In this document: positions 35,287 to 46,114 of the stretch, piece after piece | Layout of the letters: each line of letters starts with the position of its first letter | How positions within the stretch are numbered: position 1 is the first letter of the stretch | NCBI RefSeq assembly: GCF_003148765.1 | Contig: NZ_QGGV01000004.1 | Coordinates: forward strand, 248,001-312,000 | Direction of reading: 5' to 3' | Source: Silicimonas algicola | GTDB lineage: Bacteria > Pseudomonadota > Alphaproteobacteria > Rhodobacterales > Rhodobacteraceae | DNA: 64,000 nucleotides | The notes under the pieces: generated by a model | What the model was told of the DNA's origin: nothing | What the model saw: the letters and a program-made list of their open reading frames with translations, nothing else | Database searches by the model: none | Made by a program: the position numbers and the translations under genes

Positions 35287-36551
35287 CGAGCACGCTCCAG
35301 AAGCTGAACTGCACGCAATGCGGCGCCGGGTTGGACGTTCTCGGCGGAGGGCGTGTGTTGACGCACGTCTGTTCCTATTGTGGCGCCGAGCTGGATGCTC
35401 AGGACGACTACAAGGTCGTCGCGCAGTTCCGCGACATGCCAAGGCCCCGGACGCCCTTCGATCTGGGAATGAACGGGACGCTCTGGGGCGTCGACTTCAC
35501 TGTCATCGGGACCATTGCCTGGCAGGAATACCACGCCGGTCGCACATGGTCCTGGGTCGATCACCAAGTCTACTCGCCCACGCACGGTTACGCCTGGCTG
35601 TCGGTCGAGGACGGGCACGTCACCTTCACGCGAAAGACGCGCGATATCCCCCGGCCCGCCCTCGTGTCGGCCCGGCAGATCGAGACGTCCGAGACGCGCC
35701 CCTCGGTCCGGCTGGGAGGCGAACGTTTCCTCTACTATGCCTCGGGCCGTGCCAAACCGACCTTCATCGAAGGCGAGTTCAACTTCCGTCCGTCACTGGA
35801 CGACACCGCCGACTACGTCACGCTTCTGGGCGAGACGCAGATGCTCGATATCCTCGCCTCGGGCTCGGAGGTCGAGTATGAGCTGACGCACCTGCCCGAC
35901 CAGACCGACTTGCTGACAAGCTTCGGCGTCGATGCGGCACGCATGCCGAAGCCAGGGCGTCGGCACCCCCTCGATGTCCGCGAGCGGCCGCCGATCCAGC
36001 TCTTCCTGCGCAACCTGGCCATTGGCGCGGCAGCGGTGTCGATTGCGCTGGCGTTCCTGGTGTCGCTGCGCGGCGAAACCGTCGCCGTCAGCGGCAAGGT
36101 GCCCGTGTCGGTCGAAGTGGAACTGCCGTTCACCGTCACCTCCGCCGAGGCCCTCACCGAGATCACCATCTGGTCCAACGCAAACAACAGCTGGGCCTGG
36201 TTCGAGGCCGAGCTTGTCGACGACGCAGAGGCACCCGTGGCGGCTTTCGAGCGCGGCGTGGAATACTACAGCGGAAGCGACTGGTCCGAAGGCTCACAGA
36301 AGGCCCGGACCCGCCTGAGGCTCGAGGAAGGCAACTACACCCTTTCGCTCGCCATGTCCGAGGCTGACGTGGACTGGACGGGCGGCGTCGAGGCCTCGCA
36401 GATGGAGGCTTCCGTCCGGACCGGAGTAGCCAACCCCTGGTGGCTGGTGGCGGCCGGCGTCCTCTTCGGAGCGATCGGCGCGGGATTCCTGGCGCAGAGC
36501 AAACTGTCGCAGTCCGGCAGGTGGGCCGGCAGCGACTGGGATGACGACTGA
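35283..36551 (+). CDS. Membrane DUF4178 protein with zinc ribbon (cluster gene 2)
   Basis: This 422-residue protein has an N-terminal zinc ribbon (LNCTQCGAGL and HVCSYCGAEL), a DUF4178 domain (about 60-215; WQEYHAGRTWSWVDHQVYSP), a membrane helix at about 240-260 (LAIGAAAVSIALAFLVSLRG), an extracytoplasmic beta-rich region (about 265-375), and a second helix near 385-405 (WWLVAAGVLFGAIGAGFLA). It is thus a membrane-anchored relative of cluster gene 1. Start ATG overlaps the previous stop, and its own stop overlaps the next ATG. Confidence 0.83.
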   Translation: MTSTLQKLNCTQCGAGLDVLGGGRVLTHVCSYCGAELDAQDDYKVVAQFRDMPRPRTPFDLGMNGTLWGVDFTVIGTIAWQEYHAGRTWSWVDHQVYSPTHGYAWLSVEDGHVTFTRKTRDIPRPALVSARQIETSETRPSVRLGGERFLYYASGRAKPTFIEGEFNFRPSLDDTADYVTLLGETQMLDILASGSEVEYELTHLPDQTDLLTSFGVDAARMPKPGRRHPLDVRERPPIQLFLRNLAIGAAAVSIALAFLVSLRGETVAVSGKVPVSVEVELPFTVTSAEALTEITIWSNANNSWAWFEAELVDDAEAPVAAFERGVEYYSGSDWSEGSQKARTRLRLEEGNYTLSLAMSEADVDWTGGVEASQMEASVRTGVANPWWLVAAGVLFGAIGAGFLAQSKLSQSGRWAGSDWDDD

Positions 36552-36712
36552 TGCTTGTCAGGATCGTCCTTGTCGTTCTGGTCGTCGGGATCATCGGCGC
36601 TGCGGGGGTCATGGCCCTCGGCGGGGTCTGGGGAGAATCCAACAATGTCATCTCGACCCGCACCGGCTCGCCCGGCGGCGGATACTACGTGGGCAGCGGC
36701 GGCGTGAAATAA
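36551..36712 (+). CDS. Small single-pass membrane protein, 53 residues (cluster gene 3)
   Basis: This short ORF has one N-terminal hydrophobic helix (LVRIVLVVLVVGIIGAAGVM) and a polar Gly/Ser-rich tail ending GGGYYVGSGGVK. Its ATG overlaps the stop of the DUF4178 membrane protein (TGATG), and an AAGGAGA at its stop serves the next gene. The tight coupling on both sides supports it as a real gene. No known family could be assigned. Confidence 0.7.
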   Translation: MLVRIVLVVLVVGIIGAAGVMALGGVWGESNNVISTRTGSPGGGYYVGSGGVK

Positions 36713-36722
36713 GGAGACTGAG

Positions 36723-36941
36723 ATGCTAGATGCAATCAACCCGGCGGAGGTGGTGGCGACCATCTTCTACGTCATCCTCGGGCTTGTCCTTCTGGGCCTG
36801 AGCTGGAAGGCGATAGAATTCTTCACGCCCTTCTCTCTGAGAAAAGAGATCGAGGACGACCAGAACATGGCCATTGCGGTCCTTATCGGGTCGCTGTTCA
36901 TCTCGGTCTCGATCCTGATCGGAGCGGTGATCCTCTCCTGA
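36723..36941 (+). CDS. DUF350 membrane protein (cluster gene 4)
   Basis: This 72-residue protein has two membrane helices (VVATIFYVILGLVLLGLSW and MAIAVLIGSLFISVSILIGA) joined by the conserved KEIEDDQNMA segment, the single-repeat form of DUF350. AAGGAGA lies 5 bases upstream. The stop overlaps the next ATG as TGATG. DUF350 proteins are often beside polyamine or glutathionylspermidine genes; the biochemical role is unknown. Confidence 0.85.
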   Translation: MLDAINPAEVVATIFYVILGLVLLGLSWKAIEFFTPFSLRKEIEDDQNMAIAVLIGSLFISVSILIGAVILS

Positions 36942-38482
36942 TGGCCGAGCCTTCGTCCCGCGACGGCCAGGCCTTGTGGCTTCTGGCCGCGACCTTCGCG
37001 GTCGCGGTGGCAGGGCTTGTCTACGAGCTGATCGCGGGTGCGGTGTCGTCGTATCTTCTGGGCGACAGCGTCACGCAGTTCTCGCTGGTCATCGGGATCT
37101 TCATGTCCTCGATGGGGCTTGGCGCCTGGGCGTCGCGCTTCGTGACCAATGCCGAGGCAGGCTTCACCCTGAGCCAGGTTCTTCTGGGTCTGGTCGGCGG
37201 CTTCTCGGCTCCGATCCTGTTCCTGTCCTATGGATGGCTCGAAGGGCTTCAGGGCATCCTCTTCGCCATCGTCATCGCTATCGGAGCGCTGTCGGGGCTG
37301 GAGATTCCGCTCATCACGCGCATCCTCCAGGCCCGCCGGGCGATGGACCATACGCTGTCGAGCGTGCTGACGGCGGACTATGCGGGCGCCCTGGTCGCGG
37401 CCGTGCTCTTCCCGCTCGTGATCGTGCCGCAACTCGGGTTGATGGCGGCGAGCCTGACCTTCGGGATGCTGAACCTCCTCGTGGCGGGCGTGTCGGTCTG
37501 GCTTTTCCGCGACCGGATCGGCTGGGGCCTGCGCGGGCTTTGGGCGGCGGGTCTCGTCGCCTGTGTCGCGGGGCTGGTGCAGACGGACAGGCTCGTGTCG
37601 CTGTCCGACGCGGCCTTCTTCGAGGACGACGTGATCCTCGCCGAGGAAACGCCTTATCAGCGCATCGTCGTCACCCGCTGGCAGGACCGCTACCGTCTGT
37701 TCCTGAACGGGTCGATCCAGTTCGATACCCGCGACGAGTACCGCTACCACGAGGCGCTGATCCATCCTGCCATGAGCCGGGTCGGGCGGCCCTCCGAGGT
37801 CCTGATCCTTGGCGGCGGAGACGGAATGGCCGCGCGCGAGATCCTGCGCTGGCCGGGCGTGGAGCGGGTGACGCTCGTCGATCTCGACCCCCGCGTGACG
37901 CAGTTGTTTCGCGATAGTCCCGAGTTGGGGTCGCTGAACGGGCGGTCCCTGTCCGACCCGCGTGTGACGGTAGTGAACGAGGATGCCTGGACCTTCGTGC
38001 GCGCGACGGATCGAAGCTGGGATGTGATCGTACTGGACCTGCCGGATCCGCGCGACTTCGCGGTGTCAAAGCTCTACAGCCGCGAGTTCTACGCGCCCTT
38101 GACGCGGCGGCTGAACGCCGGCGGGCTGGTGGTGACGCAGGCGGGATCGCCGCTTTTCGCGCGTGAGGCGTTCTGGTCGGTGGCGCGCACGCTGGCCGAG
38201 ACGCCGAACCCGGACATTCCGGGCGAAGGGCTGCACGTCACGCCCTTCCATGTCTACGTGCCAAGCTTCGGCGACTGGGGCTTCCTGCTGGCGTCGACGG
38301 GCCGCCTGCCTGCGGAGACGGCGGAGTTGCCGGAGGGGCTGCGGTTCTATGACACTGCCGAGTGGCCGGCCATGACGCAGTTCGGAAAGGACAGCGGCCC
38401 GGTCGAAGCGCTTCCGAACAGCATCCTGTCGCACCCTCTCGTCGGCTACTACGAGGACGGCTGGCGCACCTGGATGAACTGA
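36941..38482 (+). CDS. Membrane-embedded spermidine synthase (polyamine aminopropyltransferase-like; cluster gene 5)
   Basis: This 513-residue protein has about seven or eight N-terminal membrane helices (residues about 10-210, e.g. VAVAGLVYELIAGAVSSYLL) and a C-terminal spermidine-synthase Rossmann domain. Catalytic-domain motifs include LNGSIQFDTRDEYRYHEALI, ILGGGDGMAAREIL, VTLVDLDPRV and IVLDLPDPRD. Soluble SpeE uses decarboxylated SAM and putrescine. Here the fused transporter-like domain suggests the reaction or product is tied to the membrane. No speD (SAM decarboxylase) is in the window. It ends 7 bases before the convergent kinase gene. Confidence 0.88.
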   Translation: MAEPSSRDGQALWLLAATFAVAVAGLVYELIAGAVSSYLLGDSVTQFSLVIGIFMSSMGLGAWASRFVTNAEAGFTLSQVLLGLVGGFSAPILFLSYGWLEGLQGILFAIVIAIGALSGLEIPLITRILQARRAMDHTLSSVLTADYAGALVAAVLFPLVIVPQLGLMAASLTFGMLNLLVAGVSVWLFRDRIGWGLRGLWAAGLVACVAGLVQTDRLVSLSDAAFFEDDVILAEETPYQRIVVTRWQDRYRLFLNGSIQFDTRDEYRYHEALIHPAMSRVGRPSEVLILGGGDGMAAREILRWPGVERVTLVDLDPRVTQLFRDSPELGSLNGRSLSDPRVTVVNEDAWTFVRATDRSWDVIVLDLPDPRDFAVSKLYSREFYAPLTRRLNAGGLVVTQAGSPLFAREAFWSVARTLAETPNPDIPGEGLHVTPFHVYVPSFGDWGFLLASTGRLPAETAELPEGLRFYDTAEWPAMTQFGKDSGPVEALPNSILSHPLVGYYEDGWRTWMN

Positions 38483-38489
38483 GCGTGGA

Positions 38490-39404
38490 TCAGCCCGTGC
38501 GGCGGGGGATGGGCTCGACGGCGCCGAGGCCGCCGACGGTTCCGGCGGCGACCTTCACCGCTTCGCGCGCAGCCCGTTCGGGGTCGGAGGTCTCGACGAG
38601 CCAAGCCAGGAAGGCCCCGGCAAAACTGTCTCCGGCCCCGGCGGAGTCGATGGGCGTCGAGGGGGCGGCGTCGATGTGGAGGGACTTGCTCGGCTCTGCG
38701 AGATAGACGCCCTTCGCGCCCTGCTTCACCGCGACGATTTCCGCGCCGAGGTCGATGAAGCGGTCGGCGATGTCCCGTGGCTCTGTCAGACCCCAGAGGA
38801 GGCCCATCTCGTCGTCCGACGGAAAGATGATGGCGGCCCGCTGGGCCACGCGCAGGATCGCTTCGGACGCCGCCTCCCGTGGCCAGAGCGCGGGACGGAA
38901 GTTCACATCGAGCGACACGCGAACTCCAGCCTCCCGCGCCACGTCGACCGCGCGGAAGACGGCGGCGCGCATCGTCGCGCTGATCGCCATCGAGATACCC
39001 GAGACGTGGAGGATCCTTGCCGCCCGGATAAGGGTCTCGGGCAGGTCTTCAGGCGTGAACAGGCTCGCCGCCGAGCCACGGCGGGCGTAGGTGAAGCGTC
39101 GCCCGGCCGGATCGGGGTCGATGAAGCACACGCCGGTCGGATCGCCCGACCGCACACGGACGCCAGAGCGGTCCACGCCCTCGCGGTCCCAGAGCGCCAG
39201 CATGGCCTGCCCGAACATGTCATCGCCGACGGCCGAGATGTACCCGGTCCGCGCCTTCTGTCGCGCGGCGGCGATCATGGCGGTCGACGTGTCGCCGCCG
39301 AAGCCCTGAACGAAAGCGGGCCGTGCGTCGATCGGCTGCGGCAGGCGCACCATCTCGATCAGCGGCTCGCCGATTGCGAGGATGTCCGGGACCGCATCGG
39401 TCAT
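38490..39404 (-). CDS. PfkB-family sugar kinase, probably 2-dehydro-3-deoxygluconokinase
   Basis: This 304-residue ribokinase-fold enzyme has the substrate motif GFGGDTSTAMIAAARQKART and the catalytic PfkB signature DSAGAGDSFAGAFLA with its base Asp. The arrangement (AIGEPLIEM start; YISAVGDDMFGQ) resembles KDG kinases, which phosphorylate 2-keto-3-deoxygluconate. That role would fit a sugar-acid route, but related PfkB kinases cannot be excluded. It lies 22 bases after gyrB in the same direction. Confidence 0.8.
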   Translation of the reverse strand: MTDAVPDILAIGEPLIEMVRLPQPIDARPAFVQGFGGDTSTAMIAAARQKARTGYISAVGDDMFGQAMLALWDREGVDRSGVRVRSGDPTGVCFIDPDPAGRRFTYARRGSAASLFTPEDLPETLIRAARILHVSGISMAISATMRAAVFRAVDVAREAGVRVSLDVNFRPALWPREAASEAILRVAQRAAIIFPSDDEMGLLWGLTEPRDIADRFIDLGAEIVAVKQGAKGVYLAEPSKSLHIDAAPSTPIDSAGAGDSFAGAFLAWLVETSDPERAAREAVKVAAGTVGGLGAVEPIPRRTG

Positions 39405-39426
39405 GCGCGTGTCCTTCAGAGCCGCT

Positions 39427-41902
<2,476 letters not shown>

Positions 41903-41987
41903 GCGCGGGCCACAAGATTTGGTAGGGATGGCCGAGAGTCACGCAGGCGTGTCCGCAGCGCCTCGTCGGGCCTGCTAGGGTGATGCG

Positions 41988-42335
41988 ATGAGACGCCTCC
42001 TTCCCCTTGCATTCCTGCCCGCAGCGGCCTTCGCCGACGACGCTGTGATCGAGGGCGCGACGGCGGCAAGGACCGGCGGAACGTGGACCTTCGAGGTGAC
42101 TCTGTCCCACGGCGACACGGGGTGGGACGACTATGCGGACGGCTGGCGCATCGTGACCGGGGACGGCATCGAACTGGGAACGAGGGTGCTTCTGCACCCG
42201 CACGTCGACGAGCAGCCATTCACCCGGTCGCTTTCCGGTGTCACGATTCCGGACGGGCTCGCGACGGTCTATGTCGAGGCGCGTACGACGCGGGAAGGCT
42301 GGGGTGAGGCCCGGCATCCCGTCGCGCTGAAGTGA
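41988..42335 (+). CDS. Small secreted protein of unknown function
   Basis: This 115-residue protein has a short signal peptide (MRRLLPLAFLPAAAFA, cleavage before DDA) and a beta-rich body with aromatic and Gly residues (TWTFEVTLSHGDTGWDDYAD). The C-terminal half looks like a small beta-sandwich. No family could be assigned. It is divergent from gyrB and 65 bases before aroQ. Confidence 0.75.
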   Translation: MRRLLPLAFLPAAAFADDAVIEGATAARTGGTWTFEVTLSHGDTGWDDYADGWRIVTGDGIELGTRVLLHPHVDEQPFTRSLSGVTIPDGLATVYVEARTTREGWGEARHPVALK

Positions 42336-42400
42336 CACCCGTATGCCTTTTCGTCATGTCCTCCCTGTGCAGGGCGCAGGGCCTGCGCTAAGCCTCGGCC

Positions 42401-42838
42401 ATGAGCAAGACGATCTTCATCCTGAACGGTCCCAACCTGAACCTTCTGGGCAAGCGCCAGCCCGAGATCTACGGGTCCGACACGCTGGACGACGTGCGGC
42501 GACTTTGCGCGGCCGCCGCCGAGCCACATGGGCTCTCGGTCGATCTGCGGCAGTCGAACCACGAGGGCGGGATCGTCGACTTCATCCACGAGGCGCGCGA
42601 GGCGGCGGTCGGGATCGTCATAAATCCGGGCGCCTATACGCATACCTCCGTCGCGATACTGGACGCGCTGCACACCTTCGAAGGTCCGGTGATCGAGGTT
42701 CACATCTCGAACGTCCACAAGCGCGAAAGCTTCCGTCACCATTCCTACGTCTCGCTGCGCGCCGACGCCGTAATCGCGGGCTGCGGCATCCAGGGATACA
42801 TCTTCGGAGTGGAGCGGATCGCGCGGCTTCTGGCCTGA
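42401..42838 (+). CDS. aroQ: Type II 3-dehydroquinate dehydratase
   Basis: AroQ dehydrates 3-dehydroquinate in the shikimate pathway. The 145-residue product has the family start [20 protein letters not shown] with catalytic Tyr24, the NPGAYTHTS substrate loop and EVHISN with catalytic His101. The length is normal. Confidence 0.97.
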   Translation: MSKTIFILNGPNLNLLGKRQPEIYGSDTLDDVRRLCAAAAEPHGLSVDLRQSNHEGGIVDFIHEAREAAVGIVINPGAYTHTSVAILDALHTFEGPVIEVHISNVHKRESFRHHSYVSLRADAVIAGCGIQGYIFGVERIARLLA

Positions 42839-42853
42839 TCGGCGCAGGGCGTC

Positions 42854-43180
42854 TCAGCCCTGGTTCACCCGTTCGACATAAGCGCGCAGATCCTCGGCCT
42901 CGTGGCGCGCATCGCGCAGACCTTCCATCGCCGCCCGCAGCTCGGCTTCGGTCTGGCTCAGCTTGTTGGTCAGCTCGGCCTCGCGCTGTTGGAAATACGA
43001 GATGGTCTGGTCGCGCTCTTCCTCGGCCTGGTGAAGTTCCTGCGCCATGCGGTCGAGGTCGTCCATGTCCGAGCGAGTGACGCGCGTGATCCGAGAGATC
43101 ACCCAATGGGTGAACCATCCGGCAAGGAAGGCCATGAAAAGAATCCCGGCCGTCGCCGCGATGAACTCGGGACCATTCAT
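42854..43180 (-). CDS. Single-pass membrane protein with coiled coil
   Basis: This 108-residue protein has one N-terminal membrane helix (FIAATAGILFMAFLAGWFTH) and a long Glu/Gln/Arg-rich coiled coil (about 38-105). Its ATG overlaps the stop of the BON/OmpA gene by 4 bases, so the two are cotranslated and may act together at the envelope. No family name could be given. Confidence 0.8.
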   Translation of the reverse strand: MNGPEFIAATAGILFMAFLAGWFTHWVISRITRVTRSDMDDLDRMAQELHQAEEERDQTISYFQQREAELTNKLSQTEAELRAAMEGLRDARHEAEDLRAYVERVNQG

Positions 43181-45102
43181 TCCGTCGTCTCCTCTGCCTC
43201 GTCCGTCGTTTCCGCTTCGTCCGCCCCCGCGCTGTCTTCGGCGGGGATCTCTGGCTCGTCCGGCTCGTTAGGGTCGATCAGCCGGAACTCGATCCGGCGG
43301 TTGGCTTCGCGTCCGGCCTCGGTATCGTTGTCGGCGATCGGCTGGTCTTCCCCGTAGCCTCGCGCGCGCAGGTTCGACGTCAGGACCCGCCGCGCCATGA
43401 TGGCGTTCAGCACAGCGTCGGCGCGAGCCTGGCTGAGTTGCTGGTTCATCGTCTCGCGGCCCTGGCTGTCGGTAAACCCCCCGATCTCGATCGGCGTGTC
43501 CCGGCAATCGCGGAGGATGTCTGCGATGGCGTCGACGGTTGCGACGGCATCGCGGTCGATTTCGGACGATGACGGCTCGAAGGTGATCTTCCGCTTGTTC
43601 CCCGCCGCTTGGATCATCTGGATGCACTCTTCGGGGGTCGGCAGGGCAGCAAGCGGGTCAAGCTCTTCGGAATAGGCCACGTCAAGGCTGTAGGTCGCCC
43701 CCTCGGGCAGCCGGTCCGACAGGATCCGCGCCATGTCCGCCTGCGCGTTCGTCCGTCCCGTCTTGCCCGAGATCCGCAGCGTCTTCTCGGTCACGGTCAG
43801 GGTGCCGTTGTGGAGGTAGCGGAACGCGTCGAGCGCGGCGAGGACGCGGTTCGGCCAGCCAGCTGGCACGTCGTCATCGATGCGGGTCGCAAGCTGGACC
43901 TTCGACGCGCCAAAGCGCGCCGCGGCGAAGTTCTGGACCGAGGCCCGGCTCTGGTCGTCGGCGAGCCGCCCGCGCATCTGAAGCTGGCCTTCCGGCGAGA
44001 GGGTCGCCGAGAACTCGGCAGGGGCGGAGGCGCCTTCGGCCTGCTGCTCGGGCGGTTCGGGAAGGAAGGCCGACAGCGAGAAGACCGGGGGAAGGGCGGC
44101 GTCAAGGTCCGCCGCCGCATCGTCGAATTCGCTCTGCGGCGTGCCTTGCGTTCCGACCAGCGAGACATCGGCGTTCGAGATCGTCAACGTTCCAGACCCA
44201 AGCGTCTGCACCGCGCGAATGCCCGCGACGGCGGCTTCGCTCCACCGCGTGGACGGCGTTCCCAGTCCCAGGACGCAGTCGACGGTGCCGGTCAGACCCG
44301 CCTCGGCGGCAGCGGCGAGGATGGCGTTCCGGCCTTCCTCCGAATTCGCGGTACAGGCATCGAAACGGGCGCCCGCCTCGTCGATCAGGAACCGCAGCGT
44401 ATAGGGCGCGACGACGGGGCGCGGCGCCGAAATGTGCAGGACGAGGTCCAGCCCGGCGGGCGCCTCGCGGTTGAGCTGCCGTTCCAGGTTGGTCTTGTCT
44501 TCGGGCGTCCGCGCAACGGCGGTGATCGCGACGCTTGCTGGCGTGATCGACACCTTCGACCGCGGCAGATTGTCCAGCGCCTCGATTCCGAAGGACAGGG
44601 CTTCCTCCCATCCCGGCGGCGGTGCGAAATCGGCGCTTTCCAGAAGGTCGGCCACATTTGCCCCGCCCCCCATGGCGCGCACCCGCTCGACGATCGTCTC
44701 CGGGCTCGATTCAAGCGGGACGAGACCGATCAGGGAAATGCCATCGTCGTTCTTCAAGACCTCGATCGAGAAGTCGGGCGGCCGGATCGCGGCAGCAGCG
44801 GCGACCTGCATCCGGTCGATCAGTCGGGACGCGTCGACCACGCTGCCGGCCGAGGAAAGCGCCGCGAACCGCGTCGCCTCGTCCGGGGCAATGCCGGCCA
44901 AGGTGACCTGAAGACCATCGACGTCCACCTCGGTCCAGTCGTGCCCTGATTGCGACAGCACAAGGCTGACATCCGTCAGGGCCTCGGCCTCGATCAGGCT
45001 TCGGGCCCAAAACGCGACGCCGACGCAGCCCGCCGCAGCGATGCAGATCGCCACCATGTGGGGGATCGCACGCGTGCGCAGTTTGGGCCGTTTGTCAGTC
45101 AT
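43177..45102 (-). CDS. Large BON/OmpA-family envelope protein
   Basis: This 641-residue protein has a membrane anchor or signal near residues 12-32 (AIPHMVAICIAAAGCVGVAF), several repeated alpha/beta segments resembling BON domains (about 40-460, e.g. VDGLQVTLAGIAPDEATRFA), and a C-terminal OmpA peptidoglycan-binding domain (about 500-615) with IEIGGFTDSQGRETMNQQLS and an RANGYGE-like motif (RARGYGEDQP). It ends in an acidic Glu/Asp/Thr tail. It probably bridges inner membrane and cell wall. It lies downstream of ubiA. Confidence 0.85.
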   Translation of the reverse strand: MTDKRPKLRTRAIPHMVAICIAAAGCVGVAFWARSLIEAEALTDVSLVLSQSGHDWTEVDVDGLQVTLAGIAPDEATRFAALSSAGSVVDASRLIDRMQVAAAAAIRPPDFSIEVLKNDDGISLIGLVPLESSPETIVERVRAMGGGANVADLLESADFAPPPGWEEALSFGIEALDNLPRSKVSITPASVAITAVARTPEDKTNLERQLNREAPAGLDLVLHISAPRPVVAPYTLRFLIDEAGARFDACTANSEEGRNAILAAAAEAGLTGTVDCVLGLGTPSTRWSEAAVAGIRAVQTLGSGTLTISNADVSLVGTQGTPQSEFDDAAADLDAALPPVFSLSAFLPEPPEQQAEGASAPAEFSATLSPEGQLQMRGRLADDQSRASVQNFAAARFGASKVQLATRIDDDVPAGWPNRVLAALDAFRYLHNGTLTVTEKTLRISGKTGRTNAQADMARILSDRLPEGATYSLDVAYSEELDPLAALPTPEECIQMIQAAGNKRKITFEPSSSEIDRDAVATVDAIADILRDCRDTPIEIGGFTDSQGRETMNQQLSQARADAVLNAIMARRVLTSNLRARGYGEDQPIADNDTEAGREANRRIEFRLIDPNEPDEPEIPAEDSAGADEAETTDEAEETTE

Positions 45103-45137
45103 GGCGCCTAGTTAAGCCTCTCGAGACAGGGGCGCAA

Positions 45138-46103
45138 TCAAAGCGCTAACGCTGCGGCGAGAAACAGCACGGGGATCAGCCCGGCGTCTCGGTTGGCGCG
45201 GAACAGCCTCAGGCATCGCGCCGGATCGTCGATGTTCAGGCGGCCGAGCTGCCAGGCGAGGTGCCAGCCGAAAGCCCAGACGCCGCAGAGAGCGACCGTC
45301 AGGGTAAGCACGTCGGTCGCGGGGGCGAGGGCGAGGATCACGCCTGCGGCCATCAGGCTCACGGCAGCCACCAGAAAGCGGCGCAGCCAGCGCGGCGAAT
45401 CCTCTCCGAAGAGACGCGCGGTCGATTTCACTCCGATCAGGGCGTCGTCCTCCTTGTCCTGGTGCGCGTAGATCGTGTCGTAGAACAGCGTCCAGGCGAT
45501 GCCAGCGAGGTAGAGGGCGAGGGCGGGCCACTGAAGGTCGCCCGTCACCGCCGCCCAGGCCAAAAGCGCGCCCCAGTTGAACGCGAGCCCGAGGAAGACT
45601 TGCGGCCACCAGGTGAATCTCTTGGCGAAGGGATAGACACAGACGATGGCGAGCGACGCGATGCCGAGGAGGATCGCCGTGCCGTTGAAGGTGAGTAGGA
45701 TCGCGAAGGCGAGAAGCGCCTGGATAACCATCCACGCCAGCGCCTGCCGCACCGTGACCTGCCCGGAGGGGATCGGCCGGGACCGCGTCCGCTCGACCCG
45801 CCCATCGAAGTCGCGGTCGGTGATGTCGTTCCAGGTGCAGCCCGCGCCCCGCATCAGCCACGCCCCCAGACCGCAACCGATCCCGATCCAGAGGTCGCCC
45901 GTCGTCAAGCGGTCGAGCATGACGCAGGCCAGCGCCAGCGACCACCAGCAGGGCAAAAGGAGAAGCCACGTCCCGATCGGGCGATCCGCGCGCGACAGCC
46001 GCAGGTACGGCCGCGACCAAGCCGGAGCAAGTCGGTCGACCCAGTTGCCCACGACGGCATCCGCGACCTGTCCGATCTCTGGCGTCTCTCGGGTGCCGGT
46101 CAT
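45138..46103 (-). CDS. ubiA: 4-hydroxybenzoate polyprenyltransferase
   Basis: UbiA prenylates 4-hydroxybenzoate in ubiquinone synthesis at the inner membrane. The 321-residue product has about eight or nine helices and both Asp-rich motifs, NDITDRDFDGRVERTRSRP and YDTIYAHQDKEDD. It starts only 11 bases from the divergent rsmE start. The BON/OmpA gene follows 35 bases downstream. Confidence 0.94.
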   Translation of the reverse strand: MTGTRETPEIGQVADAVVGNWVDRLAPAWSRPYLRLSRADRPIGTWLLLLPCWWSLALACVMLDRLTTGDLWIGIGCGLGAWLMRGAGCTWNDITDRDFDGRVERTRSRPIPSGQVTVRQALAWMVIQALLAFAILLTFNGTAILLGIASLAIVCVYPFAKRFTWWPQVFLGLAFNWGALLAWAAVTGDLQWPALALYLAGIAWTLFYDTIYAHQDKEDDALIGVKSTARLFGEDSPRWLRRFLVAAVSLMAAGVILALAPATDVLTLTVALCGVWAFGWHLAWQLGRLNIDDPARCLRLFRANRDAGLIPVLFLAAALAL

Positions 46104-46114
46104 ATGGTCCCTTC

